Positions 47,329 through 57,694 of a DNA stretch of 64,000 bases are shown in pieces. The translations under genes and the position numbers were made by a program. The stretch spans positions 15,556,957 to 15,620,956 of the forward strand of contig OZ025208.1 of NCBI GenBank assembly GCA_964019055.1, given 5' to 3'. Source of the DNA: Anthopleura xanthogrammica (lineage: Eukaryota; Cnidaria; Anthozoa; Actiniaria; Actiniidae). The first letter of the stretch is position 1, and each line of letters opens with the position of its first letter. The notes under the pieces are model-generated. The model saw nothing but the letters and a program-made list of their open reading frames with translations. It was not told the origin of the DNA and ran no database searches.

Positions 47329-49148
47329 TGTTTAATTCAACCACAATTCCAGACTGACGACTGAATTACAGTGGAGGTCAGCTAAATAATTACAATTAAT
47401 ATATATTAGGTTACATAGATGTTATTGAATATTAAATAATTAAATAATTAAGGATTTGTCAGTGACTTCATAACCCCAGCCAAGCAATTTACCACATTAT
47501 AGTACACTCGACAAAATTACTCGATTCTGATTGGTCTAGAGGAGTACAATTAGAGCGTTAATTGGTACTCCGTAGGAGTACAACTTAAGTCGCTATGGAA
47601 ACACGGCCAAAAGCGGCAAATTTCCCCAGTGAAATTCCCAAAAAAATCAGTGTCTTATAGATTAAAATGCAAAAAGTTCAGAAAACTATTCGATACACAC
47701 ATAGGAAGGACTCTAATTATGATTACTAGAAAAATTCAAGATGTAATAAATCATGTTTTGTAGTAGAAAGTCGTTTTTTCTTTCTAGTTTTCGCCAAACA
47801 ATTTGAGTTGGAGCTTTGAATGTTCTCATTTTATTACCTGTTTGTCTTCTGTGGTTTTCTCGAAAAATAAATTCAAAACCACATCTACAATATGTAGAAA
47901 ATAGCTAACAATAGTTTTAAAGCAAATTTCTTTCCGTTCAGCGAAAACACAGTGAGTAGAGGTTCGTTTTTTGTTTAGAAATAGTTAAGATCAAATCTTA
48001 CCGGCAAACTGTCGAGCAGTTGTAGAGAGGCGAATTCAGCTATTTATCACAAGTTAATTGATCCTAAGTTGTCAATCCAGTCTTGAAATAATAAAATCTT
48101 CAGATAATTTACCACTCAATGAAAATAGTAGTGAAATTCTTCAAGCTACAGGAGGGAATAATATCCAAAGCACATGGTCTGATCGCTGGCGACTCGTTCA
48201 CGGCAAGTTGTACTTGAACGACATATTTATCGCTTTTATCCCTTTTGATGTTGTCCAGCTAACTTGTTTTAAAAGAAAGTATTTTTGAAATTGTGTTTTT
48301 GCAGTTATTAGCAAATGCTAAGAGGAAAAAACATATTTTAACGAACTGTAAACTCTCAACTTTCACTTAGTTTTCACACAGTACGTTTTCAAAGAAAAGT
48401 CGCTTCTTGATTCGTTGTTTAGCTGTCAGTACTGTCATTCAATAGTTCTAAACATGTAAACATGCATTAAAATGGCTTTTTACTAGAGATGTAAAATTAT
48501 TATCTAATATTTTGTAGTTCAAATCATACATAAAATACTAATTTAAAAAGGTTTTACAGCAACGTTAACACTTTCTATGTTGTTCTTGACTTAGCTTTCT
48601 TGGAGAAGGGTCGGTTATAGCATAGGCAATGAAGATGGATGAATGCCTTCGCTTCGCATTTTTTATAAAATTTTGTTGAGTGAACTATAAATAAAAAATC
48701 ACATGACCTTCTCGTACAATTTGGAATTAATAGGCACTCGTAATGTTTTGAAAGTTCTTTAATTGCAAGAACTTTCAAAACATTACTCGTACCTATTAAA
48801 ATCCAAATTGTACTCGAGGTCGTGCGATTTCCTATACTAACCGTACCTTAAATGTCGCACCTGTCCCTAATTTCACTCTCTTGTCTAGCTTCCGTAATTC
48901 ATGATAGCTGCCACTACCATTGGTAATAATCTCAACTCCATCCATTGCCATGGCAACATGGTTGCTACTGACGCTAAACAATTCTTCGCACACCTCACTT
49001 CCAATACATGTGTCTGGTGTGGAGATCAACCCATCTCCAAATTTGACGGTAGTCTGCCCTGTTATTTCAGAGATTATTTTGGGTAGTTTGAAGTCTTCAA
49101 TCATTCTAGGCTATAGCAAAATATGGAAAAACTTTAGCTAATAATATA

Positions 49149-49204
<56 letters not shown>

Positions 49205-49292
49205 GAAACTTATTTCATTGTTTTTTTTTTACATTTAAAATTGTAAATCTCACTACGAATAGGTAATTTACAACTGACTACTTGAATTGAAG

Positions 49293-49331
<39 letters not shown>

Positions 49332-50874
49332 TAATAATAATAATACCATATTTACTGGTGTATGAGTAATTCTCATCCTTAAAAATTCTCTTAAAAAATT
49401 GAACTCGACTTTCTGTATACACCAGGTCACCAAAAAAACATAGAATTGCAGCTAAATCGAAAGTATCTGCTACTTAATTTGGCTGTTACACATTGACCTA
49501 AATGAATACAAATTGTTTAGTGTGATTTTATGTGGCCTGTGAAAAAAGTAAAGTATACATAACTTAGCAGACTCTAATTCCAGTGTTTTCTTGTTTAGTC
49601 AATTATAAAACTCATGAATAATCAATGAGGAAAACACAATAGAAATCAATGTCCGTGGAGGAGGTTGTATATCTGATACAAAATCGTCCTAATTTGCATA
49701 AACTTTAACTCCAATTTTCTCAGACAAATTCAATTTTATCTTTAAAATTATAGTAGAACATGAATGTATACACCTAGACATTTCATAAGTAGTTCAATAA
49801 ACTCGTAGATCGTGTTTTATAAGGTCTAAAACCTGATAAAACACTCCTACCCATTTATTAAACAGTACTTATAAAACTTTGTTCATGGGCCAAGTAAATT
49901 ATTATTATTTGAGATTTTTGCCCACAGGACCTACATGGATATGTTGGACAATAGGACACAGGGTCGGTCCCCTTCGAGGTACATTGCACCAATTTCCTAC
50001 CCCCTTAAAATCACCATCCCCATCCCACAATCAAACAATCAACCCATTAAGAAATCATAAGTAAAGGCCAGACACTGAGGGTGGTCACTGACAGGGTTTC
50101 TTTACGTCCTTATTGTTATTTACATCCCTGATACAGGATAAGATAGTGTTGAGAGATAGGACCCCCCATATTACGTGGTCATCCATGCCATGTGAAGGTC
50201 CAACGATTTCTAGATGTTATTACAAAGGCTGCACCTTCTCAGTTGTTTTGAGACCTTGAATGTTGGTCCCATCAGAACTCAAACCACAACTTCCCAATGA
50301 AAGTCTTATGCTCAACCAACTGAGCCAACCGATGTTCAATTGTTATATTCCTACTATTGAATCAGCCCAATTTACTTATTGTAAGTCTTATTTATTGTAA
50401 ACTTAAGCTTAAATATTGAAAAATAAAGTGAAAGTGAAAGTGAAACTTAATAATGAATAATACTTATAATACCTTTGTCCATGGAGTGAACCATCGTCCT
50501 TCTCTGTAATTCCCATCATTACAAAGCGTCATTTTAGGCCTTATGAGTAATATCTGTCCATCAAGGAATATTACTCTACAGTTATACCGTACATTCTTAT
50601 GCATCAAAGGCATCCCAACATCACAGATTATCCCACGAGTCAAGGGAGACTTCAGTAGGTAGGCAAGACCTTGAAGTGAATGCATCAGTGTATCGCTCTC
50701 GTAGAAGTGATCCGCACAGCCATAACCACAGATTTCAAGCTCTGGGCCTAGTCTGTAGGCAGCACCACGATCTTTGGATATCTGAATACTTTCAAGAATC
50801 CTTTTGACATTTCCTTCGAAATCCAAGGCCCATTGGTTTAGAGAACATGTGGCGAGGGTAACTCTACCACGCAT
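41182..50874 (-). CDS. NADSYN1: Glutamine-dependent NAD+ synthetase, copy A (intact)
   Basis: Eight exons with gt/ag sites: 50874-50473, 49110-48847, 46889-46478, 46104-45987, 45096-44960, 43932-43701, 43221-43020, 42042-41182. Together they make an 875-residue frame. The enzyme converts deamido-NAD+, ATP and glutamine to NAD+. The N-terminal nitrilase-type glutaminase shows the Glu-Lys-Cys triad: E45 (PELEICG), K114 (IRPKM) and C175 (SEVCEELF). The synthetase part has the ATP-pyrophosphatase loop SGGIDSS (about 358-364), [22 protein letters not shown] and [15 protein letters not shown]. The last exon continues about 180 residues past the conserved end (WQF, about 684). This extension holds two PsiKxE SUMO-type motifs (VKTE at 731-734, IKPE at 808-811) and a [15 protein letters not shown] stretch. 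Introns hold a (CATC)n array, a 57-bp array, AAT repeats, MITEs and SINEs. Copy B lies upstream in the same orientation. Confidence 0.92.
42393..42622 (+). mobile_element. tRNA-derived SINE in NADSYN1-A intron 7
   Basis: The head has a pol III A box (TGGCACAGTTGGTTAGTGCG) and B box (GAGTTCGATTCCC) about 30 bp apart, followed by a tRNA-unrelated body and a tail ending 'ctttaccttttacc'. It cannot fold with a proper acceptor stem, so it is a SINE rather than a tRNA gene. Confidence 0.8.
42831..42997. mobile_element. Palindromic MITE in NADSYN1-A intron 7, TA-flanked
   Basis: Ends ATAGACCTCTTTACCTTCG and the inverse CGAAGGTAAAGAGGTCTAT, flanked by TA. Inner arms GCCCATTTCAGACCACGTG and CATGTGGTCTGAAATGGGC. 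A related, diverged element is at 57349-57532 in copy B. Confidence 0.85.
44040..44900. repeat. SINE-like leader plus 57-bp array, ~10 units
   Basis: The leader (about 44040-44200) has 'gtgttcaattcctgggc' (B-box-like) and CACATGTGAGTAGAGTTTG, then CTAAATTCCAATTCAATCT. About ten 57-bp units follow (44200-44755), identical in type to those at 17.4-18.3 kb. A tail with TCTGGTTTTCCTCCCTC runs to about 44900. It sits in intron 5 of NADSYN1 copy A, next to the exon 5 donor side. Confidence 0.85.
45145..45983. repeat. (CATC)n tetranucleotide array, ~500 bp pure core
   Basis: Imperfect CATC/CACC repeats from about 45145 become a perfect (CATC)n run at about 45450-45950, ending in CATT units. It lies in intron 4 of NADSYN1 copy A and stops about 20 bp from the exon 4 donor. 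Repeat ORFs on both strands (Ile-His-Pro-Ser or Met-Asp-Gly-Trp) are artefacts. The same intron in copy B has only short CTTC-rich sequence and no expansion. Confidence 0.97.
47238..47328. repeat. (AAT)n microsatellite
   Basis: About 30 AAT units in intron 2 of NADSYN1 copy A. The minus-strand poly-Leu ORF over it is an artefact. Confidence 0.96.
48694..48832. mobile_element. Foldback MITE beside exon 2 of NADSYN1-A
   Basis: Perfect inner arms GTAATGTTTTGAAAGTTCTT and AAGAACTTTCAAAACATTAC, with outer arms CACATGACCTTCTCGTAC / GTACTCGAGGTCGTGCG. It ends about 15 bp from the exon 2 donor site. Confidence 0.8.
49142..49345. repeat. Two (AAT)n microsatellites
   Basis: AAT runs at about 49142-49203 and 49292-49345 in intron 1 of NADSYN1 copy A, separated by ~90 bp. 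Confidence 0.93.
50216..50336 (-). mobile_element. tRNA-derived SINE head, antisense
   Basis: Reverse complement shows GGTTGGCTCAGTTGGTTGAG (A box) and GTGGTTTGAGTTCTGATGG (B-box region). In intron 1 of NADSYN1 copy A, upstream of the exon 1 donor. No acceptor stem, so not a functional tRNA. Confidence 0.7.
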
Positions 50875-52017
50875 CTTGGTAACTCGCTTCTTTAAAATAC
50901 AACAATCTGTTCACCCTCAATACATAAATGCCAACAAATGTACTTCTAGGAATGAAAAAGAATTTGAAGAATTTTAAAAGAATTTGTAAGATGAAAATAT
51001 TATTGTAACTTTGAGATAAAAAACCTGGGAAGTCTTAGGAGCCTGCAGTGTTATTGTCAGCAGTACTAGTACTCATTCCTCCTCGTACGATTTTACCCAA
51101 GAAAGTACCGCCTGGTTAATAATGAGTAAGACCCCAGGGTTTTTGGGTATATTGGTATCAGGGCATTTTAGACCCCGGTATTCGGTATTTCCCATGATAT
51201 TTATGGATATAAGAGTATCTTGTGTTTGGAATAATTTATGGATTACCCAGTGTCTGATCCACCAGCATATCTGACTTCCCGTTAAAGATACCTTGCATAA
51301 TTAGCTATGACGTCACATGTGAAAACGAAAAATATTGGTATCATGGAGGGAAAATATCGGATATATTGGTATCACGGCAACCCCCTGGCTGAGTGGAGCG
51401 GCGTATGGAATGGAACAGGTCCTTCAAGGGACCTTGATTCGCATACCCAGGCTACAGTAGACATGATAGCAAGACGAGCATCAAAAGAACCCCCCCCCCC
51501 CCCCCGCCCCCCGCTATGCCACTGCCTGCTGTGTTATTGTCAGCAGAAAGGCTAGTACTCGTTCCTCCCACTACGATTTTACCTCAATAAGTAACGCCTG
51601 GTTATTTTTTGTTCAGTTAATCAAGGACCCTCATGACAATCAATGTTCCGTTGTGGACTTTTTGCACTTAAGAGTAGATTTCGTACGAGTGTGAAAAGTC
51701 ACGGCACATGGCACGGTTACGGTGCGGCGCGGACACGGAACCGAATGTCAAATGTTTTCATACACGGCACGGCACGGATTATTAAAGTAGCGTCGAGAGA
51801 TATCACAGATATCCACTCCAAGCTCCACGTCTGTTGCCCTTGTGGTTACGACAGGGAAATATATACGAAGACATGGTTTTCTTTTATGAACCTCTTATGG
51901 GCCAATTAATACTATAAATTTAAACGATACTGGCTTTTTTGTTTGTAAGCCATAACAGCACCCTACACTAACCCCACGAGGGCGTAGTCGGAGTGTTTAT
52001 ATTTCATGTTATACAAG

Positions 52018-52140
52018 GCTAAGTCCAAGCATCGATCTTCTCTTGAGCCGAACGCATTAAAAAAATGGATAATAAGGCGGCATTCTTTGATATTATTAGG
52101 TTCGGCTCATGAGAAGATCGACTTTTGAACTGGGCTTAAA
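52018..52140. mobile_element. MITE, GATCTTCTCATGAGCC family
   Basis: Left arm TCGATCTTCTCTTGAGCCGA and right arm TCGGCTCATGAGAAGATCGA form a foldback with a ~45-bp loop. Related copy at 30705-30827. Confidence 0.8.
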
Positions 52141-52550
52141 ACACAAAATACGCAGGGGTGTTGATCACTCGTGATCAACTTAATTCGAATTCTTTAAAAT
52201 TTGTCGAACGTTTAAAAAATTTACCAATAGACATGTACATGGCATAATCTTGTGCCACAGGTAAAATTTCCCTTTCAGTCATAGTAAACATATAAGACGC
52301 AAAAAATAAAACCGAGTTAATCTTAAGTCTTTCTTATAAAACGAGTAAAAAGTAAAAATCCTATGCTAAAGTAAAACCCAAAACCATAAAAACAAAACGC
52401 GTACTTCAATATATTAATATGAAAACTAAAGCTGAGCTAATCTCTTAGATTTACATTTATAAAACGAATAAAAGTAAAAAAAATAGGATGAATATAAATA
52501 GACAAATGAATAATGGGAAACATATCCGTGGGGGGTACTTCGGGTCGTTT

Positions 52551-52775
52551 TATACGGGGATGCTCCGCCCGGACTCTCGAACCCTTACCCTTTTCTATGC
52601 CAAATTTCAGAAAAAAGGTACCCTTTTTATACCTTTTTACCTGAAAAGGTACCCCTTTCATATACCTTTGAAGAAAATTTTCTCCCTTTTTATACAAAAA
52701 CTCGCAAATTTCCACCCCTTTTCTATACGTCCAGCCTGAAAAAAGTACCCCTTTCGGGCGGAGGATCCCCGTATA
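52551..52775. mobile_element. Foldback element with CCGCCCG arms
   Basis: Ends TATACGGGGATGCTCCGCCC and GGGCGGAGGATCCCCGTATA are near-perfect inverse copies. The interior has repeated 'aaaggtacccctttt'-type blocks. No transposase. Confidence 0.75.
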
Positions 52776-53045
52776 TTCCATTATAGGGAACATATCATGG
52801 ATTTTAGTACGGTGATCACCAAATGAAGTAGATACATGCACTTTTTATTAGCAATTACCAGCAACTATTTCAAGCTAGAAACACTCCCTAAATCCGCCTC
52901 TCAATTTCAACAATTCCTAGCGGTCACGTACGTATAATGTAACCATTTTTGAACAATTAAGTTTAGCTAATACAAGTTTACCTAGTTTACCGGCTGTTTT
53001 GTTATCATGACACATTTCATATTGAAAGGATCTTTTTAAGTTGTG

Positions 53046-53481
53046 ATTTAAAGTTAATATGACAAGAAAATGTTTTGGTCATTTCTAGAAGTATAAGAGG
53101 TGCTGAATTGGACTTCGATATCAAAATCACATTAACAGTTAAAAGAACCAAGAACCATTTTTTTATAGTGGCATAGGGCAAGCGTTGCAAAAAAAATAAC
53201 GTTACAAGGCCTAGTCACATGGTCATTTTTCAAAGCATATATAGAAGGATTAAAAAAAAAAAAAGTGTTACAGATGTTTTTCTCGAATTTATTTCCTTGA
53301 AAGATGTCCCCAGCGCGCGACCAAGTCAGTGACCAGGTGACTAGGCCTTGTGACGTCAGTTTGATTACAACGCTTATATACTACACCAACATCGCAATTT
53401 TGATATCAGAACCCAGTTTAGCGCCTCTCAAACTTCTAGGAATGACCAAAAAAAATTTCATGTCAAATGATACACTTTAAA
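53046..53481. mobile_element. Long foldback element downstream of NADSYN1-B
   Basis: Arms TTTGGTCATTTCTAGAAGT (about 53073) and the inverse ACTTCTAGGAATGACCAAA (about 53430), each extending ~70 bp to 'gatatcaaaat'. Inner pair GGCCTAGTCACATGGTCA / TGACCAGGTGACTAGGCC. Sits within 65-500 bp of the copy B stop, so possibly in its 3' UTR. Confidence 0.8.
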
Positions 53482-54222
53482 ATCCCCGATATTACTCAAT
53501 ACTCTCGTGTTGCATTTTGTGTGAGAGAAAGATCCTTGTTGGACTCAGGCGACAGTTTTGGCTGTGAACATCGGCGCACAATCACCATTAGGTAATTCAC
53601 CATTCATTTTTGAGGCACAAACCGAAGAGGAAGAGAAATCTTTTCCTGGCAGGAACACGTTGTTGTTAAGGTCATGCTGTTTTTCAGGTTTCTGGCAGGG
53701 TACTACTACTTTTTGCAGTTTGCGGAGGTGGTCATTAATGGTAGTAAATTGCCAGGACCATTGGATGTTGTAGAGGAAGGGTCGGAGGTCAAAACGGTTG
53801 TCGTCCGGGGAATAGGCTTCCGCGTGGTAGGAAGGCGTCAGTGTCGTCATCTTGTGGCGGTTGATGGAATAGTAGCGAAAGAACTTCTTCACTTTTTCAG
53901 CCACTTGTACTGGACTGCACTTGTCTCGCCAGATGTGTATCAGTTTGCAGAACATGCTGTAAGGACCACAGCGCATGAAGCTGCGGTAACGACTGAAGAC
54001 CGAGAGCTCTTCGTGTGTCAAGCCAAGATCCTCCTTTAAGCACAAGGAAAACTCTTCATGAATAAAATGAAATAGACCCTTCTAACGTGGCAGCCATATT
54101 GGCCGAAACAATAGATTTTTGCTCGGCTAGCCTCGCAATAATGCACTGCGGGATGATCAGTCGAGTTTGAGTTTAATTGTCGTAGGAATAAACGTGCACG
54201 TGGATGCTGCGTAGTAAAGGTT

Positions 54223-54353
54223 TATAGACCTTTCGGAATGCAAATCAATTTGGAAGACAAAACAATAAGTTCCATTTCTCAGGAGATTGAATTTTTTTCG
54301 TTTTGTCCTCCAAATTGAGCTGCGAGACTGGCTACGCGTAAAAGGGGTTTATA
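54223..54353. mobile_element. MITE, GCTCAATTTGGAGGAC family
   Basis: Bounded by TATAGACCTTT and AAAGGGGTTTATA, with inner arms GGAAGACAAAACAA / TTGTCCTCC flanking a loop. Same family as 6020-6159 and 57213-57350. In intron 7 of copy B. Confidence 0.72.
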
Positions 54354-54525
54354 CTAACTCTTAAATGGCTTTCAACCATTCATCAAAAAGCAAGAAACCG
54401 CAAGCCAGGTAATCATAATCCCTGAACATAGATTTGGACCATTTGAGAGCTTTCAAAACATACAGCATATAGTCTCACACGTAAAGCTTGGAACCCTTAC
54501 TAAAACACTAGTTAAGGACGTTCGC

Positions 54526-54751
54526 GGAGGACATTGTTCGCGCGCAGTGTTTCTGCTAGCTAGCGACTTATGTTTGCGCGCAAGTGATTTTCGTCGAGAA
54601 AAAGGCTGCACTTTGATATCATGTCACTCTTCAGTGAGTCCGGTGACCCCCATATTTTATTTGCTTATCGAACTCATATCTGACGACTTTATTTCACCAT
54701 GCGAAGTTTGAAGGAAAAAAACATGGGAAACGCATTTGCCCGCGAACGTCC
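54526..54751. mobile_element. MITE with TTAA target duplication
   Basis: TIRs GGACGTTCGCGG and CCGCGAACGTCC, flanked by TTAA on both sides (54522-54525 and 54752-54755), the target type of piggyBac- and Kolobok-like transposons. No transposase. In intron 7 of NADSYN1 copy B, not in copy A. Confidence 0.85.
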
Positions 54752-57212
54752 TTAACGTTAACCACTACACTTTTTCTTCTTCAAAAAACTTTTAACTACC
54801 CACCTCATCATTTTGTTTGGACTGCCCATTTACCAGAGGTTCCAGTTCAGGCGTTGGTGGAGCGTTGAGGATAGCTATCAAGGCGTTAAATTTAAACTTC
54901 TTTACGCAGTAGAAGGCGAATAAACGTAAGTCTTGCTTGCTTATTCCTCCGATAGGATTGATGTCTGCACTGGAACAGTCGTACTTTGTTAAGTAACCTG
55001 TTAAGCTAATAGTGAAACAAAGTAGTTTTTGGTTAGCTTGCTATTAAGTTTTATTTTCACTGACACGTCACGGCAAGGCGCGGTCAGTTCCCCTTAGTTT
55101 TTCATAGTCTTGTGAAAACTCCTCTGAGGTTTTCACCTACATGTCGATCTTGCCTTAAATTATGCACGATCTCACACGGTTCTGTGCCATGATATGTGAT
55201 CTACACTAACATGCATAACTATGAAAAACACGTGTCGTGACAAAGCATTCTAATTGGATAACCAGTGGTCTCGTGCGATGTGATTGGTTCAATGGTTGTC
55301 GTCATACCAGGATGCTGTTGTATGGCACTTTTCACGGTCGTAGGAAATCTACTCTAACTTCAAAATAATCTATATATATAAATCAATTTATATCGATAAA
55401 ACTTCAAAGTACGGTTACCTCTCTTCGACATTCGTCGTCCCAGAACCAGTAGGCTACCTTCCAACCCACGTGACCACATGATAAGCTGCGCAAACAGATA
55501 CGAGAACACCATGCGCAACCTGGCCTGGATGTTCTGTAGTGCCAGGTTCTCTCGGTCTGAACCTCCATGGGCTTTGAACTTTGGGATTCTCGAGGTGATG
55601 AGGGTGAAAAGAGCAAGGACAGCAGTAACTACAGTACTTATGTTGATGTCTGAAAAATGAATTAGGAATGAATAAGAGAAAGCATATAGCTATTTAAAAA
55701 AAAGTTGAATTGGCAAACGGCGATTGGCAGCGGTCATATTGGTTGAAGCCAATAGGTTTCGAATCCCTTGGGTACCCTTGCCCACGCTTTGAGGCGTTTA
55801 AGAACGTTTTTGCTCTCATGGGAATACACATGGCCGAGGTGTGATTAAAGCCCATTGAAAATACACTACATGAACGAGCAATACCACTCGCCATTTGAAG
55901 TCTTCGCTGAATGTTAATTGATCTGTTAAGCCGAGCCCTGACTGATATCAGCCAAGAGGTCGTTTCTAGATTTTCTGATTCGCAGCAAGTAAATACTATA
56001 CCTAAATGGTAGCTTCCAATCTCATGGGCCAGATTGCTTGCTCTCTTCTTTGTCCCTGCTGAGGAGTTCTCTGTTCCCAAGTAGCTCGTTACTAATATTC
56101 TGTTGGCAAATTCTTGAGGATTTGTTGGGGTGTAATTGCTGAAAGGAGATGTGGAGCAAAATATGACTCACTCCATTGCTTATTCCTTCCTTAATTCCTT
56201 CCTTCGTCCCTTCGTCACAGTACTTCTTACTCACCTATCATGAACAATCCTCCGTACCTCCTCCAACACCTGATGATTGCCATTCTCTACAGCTTCACAA
56301 ACCAAATGACACATTGATGCAACAATAGAACCTGTGGATGCACTATCTATACCTGTAAAAATATACAAATAACTGTATTACATTATAATGATTCACTTTC
56401 TAATTGATTTTGGGATTTTGTTTCGAAACCGTAGTAGCATTTCGCGATCGTATCCCAGCAGGTGAGCACGCGATTTTTTTTGTTGACTCGTTTTTCAGCC
56501 ATGTCCACCCGCTCGACCCCAAAGCCCTTTCATTCGTACTACGCATGCTTGACGAAATGCCAGAAACTCTGGGAAACCCTAGGCACTAGGTAACCAGAAA
56601 TGTGGCCGGGTACTTGGTATTTAATGCGCATGCTCGCAGGTAACCCAATCAAAGGCATACGTACCTCCACTTATAGGCAAGAAAAATCCGGAATGACCAC
56701 TTCTCCTCAGATAATCCCACAACCAACAGGCAGGACCAAGGCTAATCTCCTCTTCCACAGTGTGGTAATGAAATTTGATTGGTTGAGAGATTGGGATAGT
56801 AAGATCGTCATCCTTAGTTACACAAAACTCTGTCTTGATGCGTGGATAGCAGGGGGTCATGGATTCAGCTGCACTGCTATATGTAAGCGAAGAAGAGCGA
56901 TAGGTGCGCACATCTTCTAAATCTAATGTTGCAGTCACAACTTCAACTTCTTGTAATGAGAACTGTGATCCTTGTGCGACAACCTCACCATTGATTATTA
57001 TCATAGAACAACCATCATAGTATACTCTCTCAGCATCACAGCCACGCAAATTGGAATACATGTAGATACCACCACCCTGGAAAGTGATATAAAGTATACG
57101 TCCATTGGTTAGTAAGTTGAATGGGACGCTAGACAATGGTGGGCCACAGCATCTCTTTCTTCGATCCCCCGCCCTCCCTCCCCACCCCAGCTTCAAGTCT
57201 GATGCACTAACT

Positions 57213-57350
57213 ATAGACCCCTTGCAGCACGTCGGAATGCAGCTCAATTTGATGGACAAAACAATAGATTCCAATTCTCAGGAGATTGAAATTCTTTTGT
57301 TTTGTCCTACAAATTGAGCTGCTTTGACGTCGAATGAAAGGGATCCGATA
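57213..57350. mobile_element. MITE, GCAGCTCAATTTGGAGGAC family
   Basis: Begins TATAGACCCCTTGCAGCACG and has inner arms GATGGACAAAACAA / TTTTGTTTTGTCC. Nearly the same sequence as 6020-6159. In intron 2 of NADSYN1 copy B. Confidence 0.8.
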
Positions 57351-57532
57351 GACCTCTCTACCTTGGGCGTAATATTTTCCCATTTTAGACCAGGTGTCAT
57401 TCTCCCGAGAAAAATATTCTTTGTTTGAGTTGCATCCATACTCATGTGTTAAGCAAAGAAATGATAATCTAGGGAATGACACGTGGTATGGAATCATGGG
57501 AAATGATTACGCTCAAGCTAAAGAGGTTTATG
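57349..57532. mobile_element. MITE related to 42831-42997
   Basis: Ends ATAGACCTCTCTACCTTGGG and the inverse ...AGCTAAAGAGGTTTAT, with inner arms CCCATTTTAGACCA / TGGTATGGAATCATGGG. It abuts the preceding MITE and the palindrome that follows, so three elements are stacked. Confidence 0.7.
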
Positions 57533-57694
57533 CTCCCTTCCGTAGTTTTCCCACAATGCCTTATGATCCCAGCGAAAGCTCGAGGTCAGGGTAAAATTTG
57601 CATAAAAATGTATAAAAAATATGCAAATTTTACCCTGGCCTCGAGCTCGCGCTGGGATCATAAGGCATTGTGGGAAGACTACGGAAAGGAGCAT
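57531..57694. mobile_element. Near-perfect palindromic element
   Basis: Left arm TGCTCCCTTCCGTAGTTTTC continues through CCCACAATGCCTTATGATCC. The right arm is its inverse, ending TACGGAAAGGAGCA. Total 164 bp with a ~15-bp loop, capable of a very stable hairpin. In intron 2 of copy B, 40 bp from exon 2. Confidence 0.88.

Larger units (their letters stand above)
50875..53544. other. Spacer between the NADSYN1 copies
   Basis: About 2.7 kb with no gene. Contains a direct repeat of ~80 bp (51040-51122 and 51525-51607, sharing GTGTTATTGTCAGCAG and 'acgattttacc'), a poly(C) run at about 51490-51506, and the foldback elements at 52018-52140, 52551-52775 and 53046-53481. The copy A promoter should lie in its first part; I see no defined element. 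Confidence 0.5.

Noticed and set aside
47108..47344. Poly-leucine ORF
   Set aside because: Reverse strand of an (AAT)n microsatellite.
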